NCBI GenBank assembly: GCA_023052935.1
Contig: CM041292.1
Span: 78,811,669-78,875,668, forward strand
DNA length: 64,000 nucleotides
From: Piezodorus guildinii
Lineage: Eukaryota; Arthropoda; Insecta; Hemiptera; Pentatomidae
Direction of reading: 5' to 3'
The position numbers and the translations under genes were made by a program. The notes under the pieces are model-generated. The model made no database searches, had not been told where the DNA came from, and saw only the letters and a program-made list of their open reading frames with translations. This document shows positions 1 to 10,924 of this stretch, piece by piece. Within the stretch, counting starts at the first letter, position 1. Every line of letters begins with the position of its first letter.

Positions 1-661
1 GGAAATCATTGCCGCAAACAACAGTTTTACCTGATGATTCTTCAAGCGGAGTTCAAAACTTGGAAATAAAAATCTAATTTATGATGATCGAAAGGAGAGT
101 CCGTGGGTATCGAATCGTCTGGCTAAACGGAATTCATTTAGAACAGGTTATGGACTTTTATTTTATTTTAATTTTTGTTCACCTATTAATGTTTGTGTAT
201 CTATGCCAAGTTAAAAGCCAGCCGAGACACGAACTCGTAATTATTTTATTCCAAGTTTTCGCTCATTTGGTTCCTGTGCAACATGCGATAATCCAATCGA
301 CCACCCTGTCCCACAGGTTATTTATTGGTATTTATGGACTTTAAATACCAAAGGGGTCTCGTCAACGAATACATTGGAGAGAAGATAAAAACGGCTGAAA
401 GATGCTCCCTCAGGAAAGGATTCCTGGACTAAGAGGTCTTTAGGTTCAAGAACATTTAAGAAGGTATAGTTTTCAAAAACACTTACCTCCATATTCTAAC
501 ATATCCAAGTGAGTCTACCTTCAACACCAAAAGCAAGATCCAAATCTAAGATATGGAAATGCTCTGTTTAAGGCGCTATTATTATCTGGCATTGATTCCC
601 CGCCTTCTCTCCTTGGTCTGAGAAAACTATCATATAGCCGGGAGTATGTAGGGAAGAACGG

Positions 662-693
<32 letters not shown>

Positions 694-1277
694 GTCTCAA
701 CCAGTCCCATTCTTTTTTCATTCAGATCGAGACCTGTTGGTCCTGAAAAAAGTTTACTGCTAATGCCCTGCCTTATCTGTAAGTAGTGAAGAGACCGCTG
801 ATATAATTCCTCGATAGGATTACCCATTAGTGAAATCGAATTTTAAAAATACGAATATCCGAAAACAGGTAATTTGAATATGGGGAAGAAAAAAATGGCT
901 TCAGTATTTCTCCCTGGCTAGAAAAAACAATAGATCATGAATATCTAATATTACCTGATTTTACCAATCAGAAAAAACTGAGTTTGGAACACTCCGCTAA
1001 TTCTTTATTCCAGCTACCCCATTAAATCTATTAAATCTCAACAGCTGCATATTTTATGGTGAAAAAAAGTTATACATTTATATAGGCATATCCATGTAAA
1101 AATGGCATAAGTGTTGGCCGACAATTTTTTAATCAAGCTATCGTCAGGAATCGTAATTCGATAGTATTCATCCAAAGAGTGAAGTATGTAGTAATATTAA
1201 GTAATATTTTTTCAAAAGTCTTATACAGTTTCAGAACATTGAGAAATCTTTATGAAGGACCTGTGAAGCAATTGATG
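1..1277. other. No supported gene; poly-A tract, probable retroposon debris
   Basis: No open frame here has a recognisable domain or credible splice sites. The one distinctive feature is an A-run of about 28 bases at 662-689. It directly follows a slightly GC-richer stretch (about 500-660), as expected for the 3' end of an old + strand retroposon. I could not match that stretch to a reverse transcriptase motif, so the assignment is only suggestive. Short open frames crossing the run are low-complexity poly-Lys or poly-Phe artefacts. Confidence 0.4.
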
Positions 1278-1279
1278 TA

Positions 1280-2929
1280 CAGTGAGTGTCAAAAGTATTC
1301 GGAACTCACTACCGTTCCGTAATTTACTTCTTTTTGACTTATTTTTTATGCTTTTAAGGAGTTGCTAACCAATTTATAATGTTAGAAGGAAGGTATACAA
1401 TAGCTAAAACCAAAAATTACGACAACAATCATATTATTATTAACGTTTTGAACGTTCGTTTACGAAAAAATTAAAAATAGTGTATGTCAATGGTGTCAAA
1501 AGTATTCGGAATTAGGTGGTTTCCAAATTTTATTAATGCAGTGATCATAAATAAATATTCATTCGGTAAACATTTTTATATAATTATACATTTTAGCCTA
1601 CTAGGAATTGACCTTACTAATTAATTGAATGTTTGGTGTGAAATATTATCCCACTTAAGAACTTTTTGTTTCTTGAGGCCATTTTCATTTTGAATCTAGT
1701 ATTTCCTGATTTTCCTTTTTAGTAGGACTCACAAATAATTAATTAAATTTGAGAGAAATAATGGAAGAGGGATTTAATATTTTTTGAAAATTTTGCACCA
1801 ACTAAATCTGAATAGATAACATATACATTTCCACAGTCATGGCCGCAGTTATGGCGGGTGTTAAACATTTTATTTATTCATAATTTTTCTTCTACTTTTA
1901 ATTCTGGCTTTTCATACTTAAAAATTACACAATCCCATCAATTATTCTGTCCATGAATCCAGTGTTATTAAACTTTTCCAAAGAAAAACAGACCTAAGTA
2001 TCATTGACCGCTCAAGGTGTTTTACTTTGGCATACTATATTCTTTATTTGGTTTCCTCCAAACTATAATCTTTTCATAAGAACCATGTATTTTAGTATGG
2101 GAGTCATCTGTAAACATTTTAATTCACCAACCTTCTCTTTATAAAATGTTACAAACATTCAGCCTATTCTCTTATTTCCTTGCCTGCTGATAGACGTTGT
2201 CCGTAATCCTTGTACCATGTTACCTTTTCGTAAATTTTTTTTAGAATGCGGCGAACAGTTGAAAAACTTATTGTGTATCCAAAAGTTCTGAAAAATTCAT
2301 AAACAAGCTAAGGTTCTCATTTCAGGTATTGTTTTCTTGTTTGATGAATAATCAGTCTTTCGGTTTTAACATTTAGTATGTTTTGGACACTTACTTTTTT
2401 GCTTTTATATTTTATTATTATATTATCTACACTGTACATAGCCATCCATATATTCTCATCAATTTTTTTCAACATCTCAACTATTTTTCTTCAGTGTTAA
2501 CGTGTGAACGTGTTAAAAATTATTCGAAGGCGTTGTACGATCATTGCGTTTTTATTTTAGGGCCTTATTAAAACAAAAAAAAAACTTTTGATGGTTGGAT
2601 ATATATAACACGAGAGAGGAGAATTGTTTAGAACATAAAATATGTCGAAGATTGGTGAGAATATTAAAATTTGAAACCATTAAACAACAGATATTACGAT
2701 TTCCGAATACTTTTTACACTGAACGATCTTGTAATTTTACATTATTAATCGGATATTTATAAAAACAATAAACTTTTCGGTTATCTGGTCAGTGCTTTTC
2801 CTTTATGGGAGTTTCATTTAAAGATTTGAGAGTGAAAAGAATAATATAAATTAATAGTTGTGAAATATACTAATTAAACGAAAAGAAATACGAATTCCGA
2901 ATACTTTTGACACTCACTGTAGCTTGTAG
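1280..2929. mobile_element. Tc1-like DNA transposon with IR/DR-type double ends, degenerate
   Basis: The element is bounded by TA dinucleotides (1278-1279 and 2930-2931) and begins and ends with inverted copies of CAGTGAGTGTCAAAAGTATT. Each end also has a second, diverged copy of the core about 205-210 bp further in (near 1493-1512 and 2699-2722). Each end is therefore a long inverted repeat holding two direct repeats, the IR/DR layout known from some Tc1/mariner elements. The interior minus strand, about 2290-1850, retains pieces reading like a Tc1 transposase: a helix-turn-helix-like STVRRIL and an FTDDS...VWR block resembling the first catalytic Asp region. It carries many stops and shifts and is inactive. 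A separate end of the same family lies at 8.1 kb. Confidence 0.8.
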
Positions 2930-3107
2930 TACAATATTTTTCATATCCTCAGATATTATTGTGGTGCTTATTACTTCGTGGTACTGATATTATTACTGGT
3001 ACTTTATACCTCTTTGTTATTACATTCATGCCTTATGTCAATATATGGTTGTTGTATATTTTAACAAAATAATAAACGACTTTCTAATCAGTTTAGTTAA
3101 GTGGAAA

Positions 3108-3773
3108 ATGATTCATATAAGGACCTATTTCTCCAGAAATAATGTTTTGAAAAAATTGCAACTGTTTGATTCGCAGTCTTCTTTTCACAGTCGTATATGT
3201 TCTTATTTTGTTCGTCCTTATCACCATGAACAAATTAATCGGAAGGTGGAAGATGGTTTAAGAAGTGAAGATTCTATGAGTAAAGATTTCCGTGTCATTT
3301 ATCGTGCACCATATGTAAAGTATGTAAGGATGATTTATGGATTCACAAGTTTTTCTACTTCCATAGTTATTCCAGTGGTGGGATCAGCTCTAATGACTTC
3401 TGGCATAGGAAATTATCCTGTTATGATGGGGGATTTGCCACTTTTAAATAGTTCATTTGATCTAACTGCCTTAATTGGTGGTATTGTTCTGGTAACTGTA
3501 CAACTGACTTATGTTGTTTTTAAGTATCCATTTAGAATTTATCATAATTCCTCCAATGGCAAATACATTGCCATTTTTCAGCATTTATTGCCTTGGAAAA
3601 AATACAAAGAAGAGTTTTATGCTGGTGAAATAAAGAAAGTTGAAAAAAGTTTTTCACTTTGGCAACAATGTTTGTATGAGGTTAAAAAGAAGCGAATAAT
3701 TTTATTAGAAGATTTCTTTTTTGTACCTCAGGATTATAATGACATGTTTTCTTCAAAAGAAAAAGATCTGTAG
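3108..3773 (+). CDS. TMEM186: TMEM186-like mitochondrial inner-membrane protein
   Basis: A single-exon frame of 221 codons. I prefer the ATG at 3108 over the in-frame ATG at 3045, because the sequence then starts with a basic, Ser/Phe-rich, acid-poor stretch typical of a mitochondrial presequence (MIHIRTYFSRNN), and a possible 3' splice site lies just upstream. The layout is: presequence, a conserved FRVIYRAPYVKYVRMI block, two hydrophobic segments (about residues 85-110 and 120-140), then a soluble tail with PFRIYHNSSNGKYIA and an aromatic C-terminal motif. Length, the two central membrane spans and the block order fit TMEM186, whose human protein (213 aa) helps assemble respiratory complex I. 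The family call is from remembered similarity, not a search. Candidate AATAAA poly(A) signals follow at 4185-4190 and near 4440. Confidence 0.68.
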   Translation: MIHIRTYFSRNNVLKKLQLFDSQSSFHSRICSYFVRPYHHEQINRKVEDGLRSEDSMSKDFRVIYRAPYVKYVRMIYGFTSFSTSIVIPVVGSALMTSGIGNYPVMMGDLPLLNSSFDLTALIGGIVLVTVQLTYVVFKYPFRIYHNSSNGKYIAIFQHLLPWKKYKEEFYAGEIKKVEKSFSLWQQCLYEVKKKRIILLEDFFFVPQDYNDMFSSKEKDL

Positions 3774-5429
3774 TTTTACCAATATAGTCTAGTATTTACT
3801 TTATTTGTTGACTTTTTTATCAGTCCAGATCATTAGGTATTAAACATTTTTTATGTATTTGAATACTTTTGTTCTATTGTTGATTTGAACCCTCCAATGG
3901 TTGCTAGTGTCTAGCAGATCTGCTATCTTAGGTTTATTATTATCCTGTAGATTTGATGATTTTTTTTATCCTAGCTACCTTTCCTACAAGATAATCATGA
4001 TTTCATCCAAGTTTATGTTATGATGAAAAGTAACTCAAGATATTTGTCTTAAACCATCCATTTGAAGCCCTCCCTTTCTTGTGAAAAGTATACCTCAAGT
4101 TACTTCTAATTTTTTTTCCATAAATTTGTAATTATTATTCATGTTCATTGATTTCATGAGTGATTCTTGAACTCAAATGAAAAGAATAAAGTAAAATCTT
4201 TAGCAATTTTATAATTGCTTATAATATATTAAAATTTATTCTTTGTGTATGATAGGTTTGTTAATGTAGGGTTTAAGTATTTTCGACCTCTCTAAACAAA
4301 AGTTGTAAATTTCAAACAAAAAATATTTAACTATTTTTGTTGTAGTTATTAGTCATCTAAGTGTTGTTGTTTTTCTAAAGGTTATTTACATTTCATTTGA
4401 TTTTAATAGTATGTATGAATTAATTTCTTGTAATAAACCCAATAAACTTTGTGAATATTTTACTCCAATGATCAAATAAAATCATGGTGCTATAAAAAGA
4501 CAATGATTTCTGTACTTTCTGTCCAACCATACCCAATGAAATTGATATTCATCCTAAATTAAGTTGGTAACATGCTTAGTAATTTAAATTCATTAATACA
4601 TTTAAATTAAATATTTAAAGCATTGGTATCTGTTAGATACCATGCAACCATTGATGTTAGGGCGGAAGTTGCAACCATTGCAGGGTTCAGAACCATAGAT
4701 GAAGTGTTTGTTTTTTAATTTTTATTAAGTTTATAATAGGTTCATTTCCATGTTCTCTCTTGCTAATCCTGATTACTTTTCAGCAGAGGCAAGATCATTG
4801 ACTGTGGATGGATGGATTTTGGGTTTGTGTTCGGACATTTACTGTTGTAACTCTCTTGCAGTTAGAAGGTTGTGTTGGAACAGATGTCTAATTTATGATT
4901 TTCAGAGGTTTTGGAATGAAAAAAATTTAATCTGCAGTTTTGTGTGTGTTGTGGGAAAGGAGTTATAATTTTTTTTTGTGCCTCTGAAACTTTGTATTAT
5001 TACTCCATTTATAACTGTAAAATCAGACTCTAAGAATGATATAAAAACTATAGTAGTGTTGTTAATTCTGAAATTCACAAGAATTTATTGGTTTTTTCAA
5101 TATCTCTGGTGTTGAACTACTTTAGTCCCTTTTAGTGTACAGGATTATTTTTTTATATTAATTCGTTACTGTAAGCGAATGTGCTGTACCATAAGAATAT
5201 TGCCATAAATGAAAAGGATATCTAATGATACTTTTACTTTGAACTTTTTTTTTTTTTTTTTAATTAGAAGATTCCTATCTTCTATCTTGAATTAATGGAT
5301 TTTGGTGTATGTTAAGTTAGTCATGAAATATTTATTTAATATTTTAATGAAAAATTGCAGGCATCAAGTTATTTATGTTCAAGTTACTGTTATTAAAGTA
5401 TGGGGTTTCTGCTCTAATAAATATGAGTA
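3774..5429 (+). other. 3' flank of the TMEM186-like gene; no gene seen
   Basis: AT-rich sequence with several AATAAA-like poly(A) signals (4185-4190, about 4440) and a T-run near 5250. The longest open frame (4750-4968) has no recognisable motif and looks fortuitous. No RNA gene or transposon end could be identified. Confidence 0.5.
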
Positions 5430-7396
5430 CTTCTTTATCATTCTCCTTAGTGCCTCTTAGGATGGAGGTGCCTTAATACAAGTCTGTCATGCTTCTTGGT
5501 CCAGAGAATGTATTTTCGTGGAATTTAGTGGCCTTATTGTTCATTTGGCCTATCATATACAGATGTGGTCTCTCCAAAATACTTTAGACTTCCTTAGTGT
5601 CTTCTAGTAGGTTTGGCTTCAAAAAACTAATTTGGATCCTCATCTTCATCTATTTGACATAAATGTCCAAACCAAAGGTGATTCAAGAAAATAAGACAGC
5701 TTGGAAAACTACCTCACCCAGAGAACCACAACTGCTCATTAGACATATAAAAATTGGAGAAGTGAAGCCAAAAGAATAGTAACTCAGGAGAAGAGAAGAT
5801 CCTGGGGGACTTTGGTCAGAAGCTGGAAGAAAAATCAAGAGAAAACCAGAAAGTCTTCTACCTAGTGCTCAAGAGAATGAGAAAAGACCGGCCAACTACC
5901 CTGAAAGGAATAAAGGATAAAAAAAGGAACATAGCCTGGCATGAGGAGTGCATCATGGAAAGATGGAGGGAATATTTTAAAGACCTGTTAGAGGGAAGAG
6001 ACATTGAAGCGTATGTAACCCGGAAGGATGCAGAGGAGGATTGGAATGAGGAAGACTATATCAGTGAAGAAGAACTCCAAGCTGCAATAAAAAAGAAAAG
6101 ACTTGGCAAGGCAACTGGACTCCATGAAATTACTCCAGAAATTATCAAATGCATGGGTAACAAGAGCCAAGAGATCCTCCATCTTTTAAATATGGTTTGG
6201 AAAAAGAAGAAGATTCCTAGGGACTGGGAATAGAAGTGATTGTGCCCATCTACAAAAAGGGAGACAATAGGGAATGCAGCAACCATAGGGGTATATCCCT
6301 TCTCAGTGTGCCTGCAAAGATCTACTCTAGGATCCTAGAAACAAGAGTGAGGAAAATTGTGGATCGCCAACTAGGAGAAAAACGAATAGTATGGCTTCAA
6401 AGAAGCTCACAGGATCTCATCTTGAGGATGAGACAAATATCAGAAGATATAAAGAGCTCAGACTGTTGAGAAGGATAAAGAGCTCTCCATCTGCTGTGTG
6501 GGCCTCCAAAAAGCTTTTGACAGAGTGAAGAAAGAAGATATAGAAATGGCGGTGATGAGTCTATATACAACGATGAGGAATGTGGTCAGAACCAGAAACC
6601 ACATTTCAAAAGAATTCGAGACGGCATTGGGTATCAGGCAGGGCTGCAGCCTGATTCGTTACTTTTCGTCATGTTTCTTCTGGAATTGGCACTAACGAGA
6701 GCCAAGCCTATAATTAGGAAATTCTAGCTAGAATCCCAATGAGAATAGCTATATAGAAGAAGAAGTGGCTCAATGAATTAGAGCGGCAGAGAGGATGTTC
6801 TGTATGGTCAGGCGGGGTTTTCTTGGGAGAAGAGAGGTGTCAAAGCGGAACAAATTAACCGTATATAAATCGACATTCCTTCTTATACTCCTCCTGTACT
6901 CCTCAGCATCGTGGGCTCTCACCTCAAAGCGTAGGAGCCAAATACAGACCATGGAAATGAGGTATCTTCGAAAAATAAAGATAGCATTCGGAACGCCACT
7001 ATATGGGCTAACCTCGATGTCAAATCTGTGGAGACCGTACAAGAGGCACACAAACTGAGGTGGTTTGAAATCTTAGGATTGATCCGTAGAGAAGTGCCAG
7101 GAAGACTTACGATATCCGCACGGAAGGAAAAAGATCTAGAGGAAGACTTCCCATCTCCTGGGAGGACGGTGTAAAGGAAGCAAGCAGGAGGCGCGGAATA
7201 GACTGGAATAAGAGAATGGAGTTAGCAGAAGAAAGAGACATATGGGCCAGACTCTACAGGCAGACCCTAACACTTAACATCGGTAGAAGAGGAAACGATT
7301 ATGATTATGATGATGTCCAAACCACTTGACTGCCTCTTTGCGACTGTTTCCCTAAAATTAGGCATGCCTAGACTCCTATTCCCCTATTATTTACTC

Positions 7397-7439
<43 letters not shown>

Positions 7440-7440
7440 C
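5430..7440 (-). mobile_element. LINE-E: minus-strand LINE 3' end, interrupted by LINE-D
   Basis: Read on the minus strand, 5430-5674 plus 7325-7400 form one interrupted C-terminal region of a LINE ORF2. It includes EAVKWFGHLCQIDEDEDP followed by an EAKPTRR block, a common post-RT motif (wfGHl.RM...R.p...). The two halves become contiguous once the LINE-D insertion and one target duplication are removed. A T-run at about 7400-7439 may be its poly(A) tail, or a separate simple repeat that continues into a CA-rich tract. The remnant is heavily mutated. Confidence 0.6.
5675..7312 (+). mobile_element. LINE-D: 5'-truncated RTE-like LINE, degenerate
   Basis: Flanked by a 12-bp direct repeat, ATGTCCAAACCA (5663-5674 and 7313-7324), a classic target-site duplication. 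The sense strand shows ordered LINE ORF2 pieces. These are a pre-RT linker (MERWREYFKDLLEG), the RT motif with GKATGLHEITPEIIK, a finger/palm piece (VPIYKKGDNRECSNHRGISL), a degraded AFDRV palm motif, GIRQGCS, and a C-terminal LYSSASWALTSKRRSQIQ block. Several stops and frameshifts separate them, and the YADD region appears to be missing. The 3' end is a short ATT/ATG-type repeat rather than a long poly(A), as in RTE-like LINEs. It inserted into an older LINE (LINE-E). Confidence 0.82.
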
Positions 7441-8106
7441 ACACACGCACACAAGCAGATATGTATTTTGCCTTCTAAGGTTCTAGGATAAGAAGATGAA
7501 AAACATACAGTAGAGGGAGCAGCGCTTAGATGAGACTACGATTGCGGTAATTCGTGATAACACTTCGCCTGCTGTACTTGAGTTTTCCAAGTATTTTTAG
7601 GAGCATAAATTCTGATCCATTTAACTTTTTCATTATTGACAGCGATAAATCAGTTTGGAAAAATATGGAAACGACTATTCCAAAAAATAATACTATCATG
7701 AGAAATTTTACGGAAATCGAGTAATCACTCATGTCTAACATTCGTTTGGTACTGTCGATAAAATGGCTCTTGCAACGAAAATATTCATTATACGAGTAAA
7801 CATTATTATTCCAAATTAAATCACCTTTAATTTGAGTTGTAAAACACGTTTGTAATGCTAATAGTTTTCGAGATACAGTTTTACAAAAAAACTAAATTCA
7901 GGAAACCAAGAAACATCTTTTTTTTAAACATTAATTTGTTTAATATCATGGAAACGGCTTTTCCTAAAAATATAATGATAATAAACTACTTTACGAAGTA
8001 TAAAATCAGCTTTAATTTGAATAGTGATACAAAATTGAAGGTCTAAACTCACCGACTGTCAGTGCAATGGTTATTTGGGTTAGAATTTCTGTTCCTAAAA
8101 AGTATT
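7441..8106. other. No gene supported; CA-rich start and diverged internal repeats
   Basis: The T-run before 7440 passes into a short CA-rich tract. The rest holds weakly similar ~80-bp blocks (around 7660-7730 and 7945-8020, each starting near ATGGAAACG) suggesting an old tandem or transposon remnant. A 71-codon minus frame at 7741-7526 has one hydrophobic stretch but no recognised family. I do not call it a gene. Confidence 0.35.
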
Positions 8107-8330
8107 CAGTGAGTGTCAAAAGTATTCGGAATTCACAGAGATTGTTTTAATTTATTTGGTTTCATTTATTAATCTGTTTTAAATGAGTTGTTAACTGCTT
8201 GATGGTTTTAAGAGGATGGTAAATAATAACTTAGAGCAAAATCCACAGCAAAAATACTTCTATTTTAACACTTTTTAAACATGAACTCCAGAAAATATAG
8301 TAATAAAGACGTCAAAAGGATTCAGAAAAC
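8107..8330. repeat. Solo end of the Tc1-like IR/DR family
   Basis: Starts with the same CAGTGAGTGTCAAAAGTATT terminus as the element at 1.28-2.93 kb. A diverged inner copy (GTCAAAAGGATTCAGAA near 8311) sits about 200 bp in, reproducing the outer/inner spacing. No partner end in the opposite orientation was found nearby, so this is a truncated copy or one end left after the rest was lost. Confidence 0.72.
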
Positions 8331-8402
8331 ATTGATTTCCTAACAATATTTAATTTAATAATTATATCTTATCTTTAATAGTTATACCCTAATATTGTTT
8401 GA

Positions 8403-8533
8403 TGTTTATTTATTTAACGTTACTTTATGCTATTGTAGCTAATCGGACGATGCTACAGTGGGAGTCCTGAATTTTGCCTATCCAGGTTTTATTAGGATAG
8501 GGATCTTTAACGAGTACCTGACATCGCACTTAA
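8403..8533 (-). repeat. SINE1 copy a, 5'-truncated
   Basis: Matches the 3' portion of the complete SINE1 copy at 9338-9619. The shared block runs from the TTATTTAACGT end through GACGATGCTACAGTGGGAGT to CGAGTACCTGACATCGCA. The tRNA-like head is missing, as in a 5'-truncated retrotransposed copy read on the minus strand. Confidence 0.8.
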
Positions 8534-8779
8534 AGTATAATGTATTAAATATACGAACAGTAATATAGATGCATAATATACCGCTAGAAAAATACAGATT
8601 TTAGAAATGTCTTAATTTGTACACGAAACTGTAAAAGTTAATGGAGAGCGATGAAAAGCCGATAAAAATAACTGATTGTTGTAGTTATTATATAATAGGT
8701 TTTTTTAAAATAAACTCACGTTTCTATCGAAATACAATGTAATTAATTTGTTAACTATTTTTCATCTTTAACTTTCGAC

Positions 8780-9895
8780 TGTGTTTAAAACTCCGCCAAT
8801 TCCTCCCCCGTACATACATCCTTATCATCCAGTCCTACCTTACTGACAACTCCTTAAGAGTAAATCACAATAGTTCCTATTCATCCCTTTTAATTAGTAT
8901 GCTGATGTTTCTCAAGGCAGTATTCTCGGACCCGTTCTTTAAACATTCTATACAGCTGATATCCCAACCCATCCATACCACCTTCCTTTCTACTTATGCT
9001 GATGACACTTGTGTGTTAAGTAAATAACGATCCTGCTATTGCTTCTCAAAGCCTTCAACCCCACATCAAATACCTTGGCGTATTATGTCAGAATTGGAGG
9101 ATAAATATAAATTCCAATAAATCCTACCAACTAACCTTCATATTTCGTTGTAAAGCTATGACATCTCCTCTATTCTTCAATAATATATTCGATAGTATTC
9201 TTCAATAACACTCCACTTGTCTCTGTTGAATAGATGCAATATCTAGGACAACATCTTGACAAATGTCTTACTTGGAATCCTCATACAAAATTAAAACGAC
9301 AGGAAACTGTCCGACGTTTTCTACTACTTCAACACTTGTTTATTCATTTAACGTCACTTTATGCTACTATGTCTAATCGGACGATGCTACAGTGGGAGTC
9401 CTAAATTTTGCCTATCCAGGTTTTATTAGGATAGGGATTTTTAACGAGTACCTGACATCGCACAGGCTCGGGACCACCTTTTAACGTCCCCTCCGAAGGA
9501 CGGCGTAACTAAGGATTTTTTACTCCCATTAAAAAATCCTAGGACCACCTGCGGGTTTGAACCCGTGACCTTTAGCATGGGAGGTTGTTACGCTAGCCAC
9601 CTAGCTACAAGTGATCCCCACTTCAACACTTACTGGACAAACGTTCAAACCTTCCACTTAACTAAGAAAGACTCATCTACATGACTATCATAAGGCCGAC
9701 ATGGGCTTACGGAGTACAGCTATGGGGATCTACTAAACCATCAAATTCTTCTCATCTCCAATACTTACAATCCCAAATCCTTCGAAAAATACTCAATGTT
9801 CCTTATTATATCAAGAAAAAACTTATCCATAAAGACCTTAATGTTCCATATGAAGCTGGCTTGACCCGAACCAGATACCACTTGTACCACCTTTC
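8780..9895 (+). mobile_element. Degenerate Jockey-clade LINE (RT fragment) carrying a SINE
   Basis: Conceptual + strand pieces read as a Jockey-type reverse transcriptase: DVSQGSILGPVL (the P-QGSvLGPvLy motif), a degraded tyrosine-Ala-Asp-Asp region, WNPHTKLKRQE, and after the SINE the C-terminal RPTWAYGVQLWGSTKPS and QSQILRKILNVPYY blocks. Numerous stops and indels show it is dead. Its reading is interrupted by SINE1 copy b, whose 12-bp duplications lie inside the LINE, giving an order of events: LINE first, SINE later. Confidence 0.8.
9338..9619 (-). mobile_element. SINE1 copy b: complete tRNA-derived SINE
   Basis: Bounded by 12-bp direct repeats ACTTCAACACTT (9326-9337 and 9620-9631). Read on the minus strand, the 282-bp element starts with a tRNA-like head containing a box-A-like TAGCTAGGTGGC and a box-B-like GGTTCAAACCC at roughly tRNA spacing, so it should carry an internal Pol III promoter. 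The body has a short inverted repeat (AGGATTTTTTA / TAAAAAATCCT) and the end is an AATAAAC-like tail. Related copies in this window lie at 8.4, 26.7 and 45.6 kb. I did not identify its partner LINE. Confidence 0.85.
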
Positions 9896-9928
9896 ATGAC
9901 AAACTCTATTCCCACTATAACCTACTAT

Positions 9929-10822
9929 TGGGTTGTTTCACATGAAATGTCCGTTTTTATAGTTTCTGAAATACATGAAGGATTTTGCAGGTCTCTGTTG
10001 TTTTCTTCGGAATGTTTACATATTTTAAGTAAACAGTTACTAATAATCTACCTTTGTATTATAAACATTAGCTTCCCAATCAATTACCCACTTTTTAGTA
10101 TACCTCCAAATATCAACATGGAAACACGAGATTTTAGAGTAATATTTTTGTACGGGTTTAAACTCGGCCATTCAGCAGCTGAGGCCGCTAGAAATATTTG
10201 CGAGGCGTTTGGGGAAGGGAGTGTTAATGAACGGACCATTCGCCGTTGGTTTGCTAAGTTTTCAGCTGGGGATACCGACTTGGAAAACTTGCCCGAGGAA
10301 GACCTTCGTCCGTAATAGACAACGATGTCCACAAACATACAGTAGAAGGAAACCCCTACCAAACAGTTAAAGGACTCTCAGCGCAACTAAATGCAAGTGC
10401 GTCTACCGTTTCCAGTCATTTAAAGTGTATTGGGAAAGTAAAAAAGCTCGATACATGGGTACCTCATTATCACACTGAGCGGCAGCAAGACCCCATGTTT
10501 CAAAACATACCGTGCAAAAATTGAAAGAACTGGGCTACGAAGTTCTTCCGCACCCACCATATTCTCCCGACTTGTCTCCAACAGATTACCACCTGTTCAG
10601 GAATTTAGACAACTTTGTCAAAGGAAAACTTTTTGAAAATGATGATCAAGTGAAAAGTGCGTTTTCAGATTTTGTTTCACTTCAAAGCTCAGAGTTTTCC
10701 AGTTCGTGGAATACAAAAAGTGTAGAAAAAGAAACTAAATACTTTGAATAAAATTATCTTGTTTTCATATCGTATTTTTAGTAAAAAAAATCCTTGAAAA
10801 CGGACATTTCGTGTGAGTTTAA
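9929..10822 (+). mobile_element. Internally deleted mariner-like transposon
   Basis: Imperfect terminal inverted repeats share GAAATGTCCGTTTT near 9943 and, reversed, near 10795. Inside, a + strand transposase begins METRDFRVIFLYGFKLG, with helix-turn-helix-like blocks (AAEAARNICEAFGEGSVNERT, RRWFAKF). After a deletion it resumes near 10515 with GYEVLPHPPYSPDLSPTDYH, the third catalytic Asp region of DD34D mariners, then the C-terminal DDQVKSAFSDF block. The catalytic core with the first two Asp motifs is largely gone and the frame is broken, so it is non-autonomous. Confidence 0.83.
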
Positions 10823-10924
10823 TAAAAATCGTTAGAGCCGTTTTAGAGAAAATCGTAAAAAAGTGCACAATGCATAATATAAAGCGGTTGAAAAAGTTGC
10901 TCTAACATCTCGAACGTATAGTTG

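Noticed and set aside
521..827. Two minus-strand frames with poly-Phe stretches
   Set aside because: Both run through the A-run at 662-689; the Phe tract is low complexity and no family motif is present.
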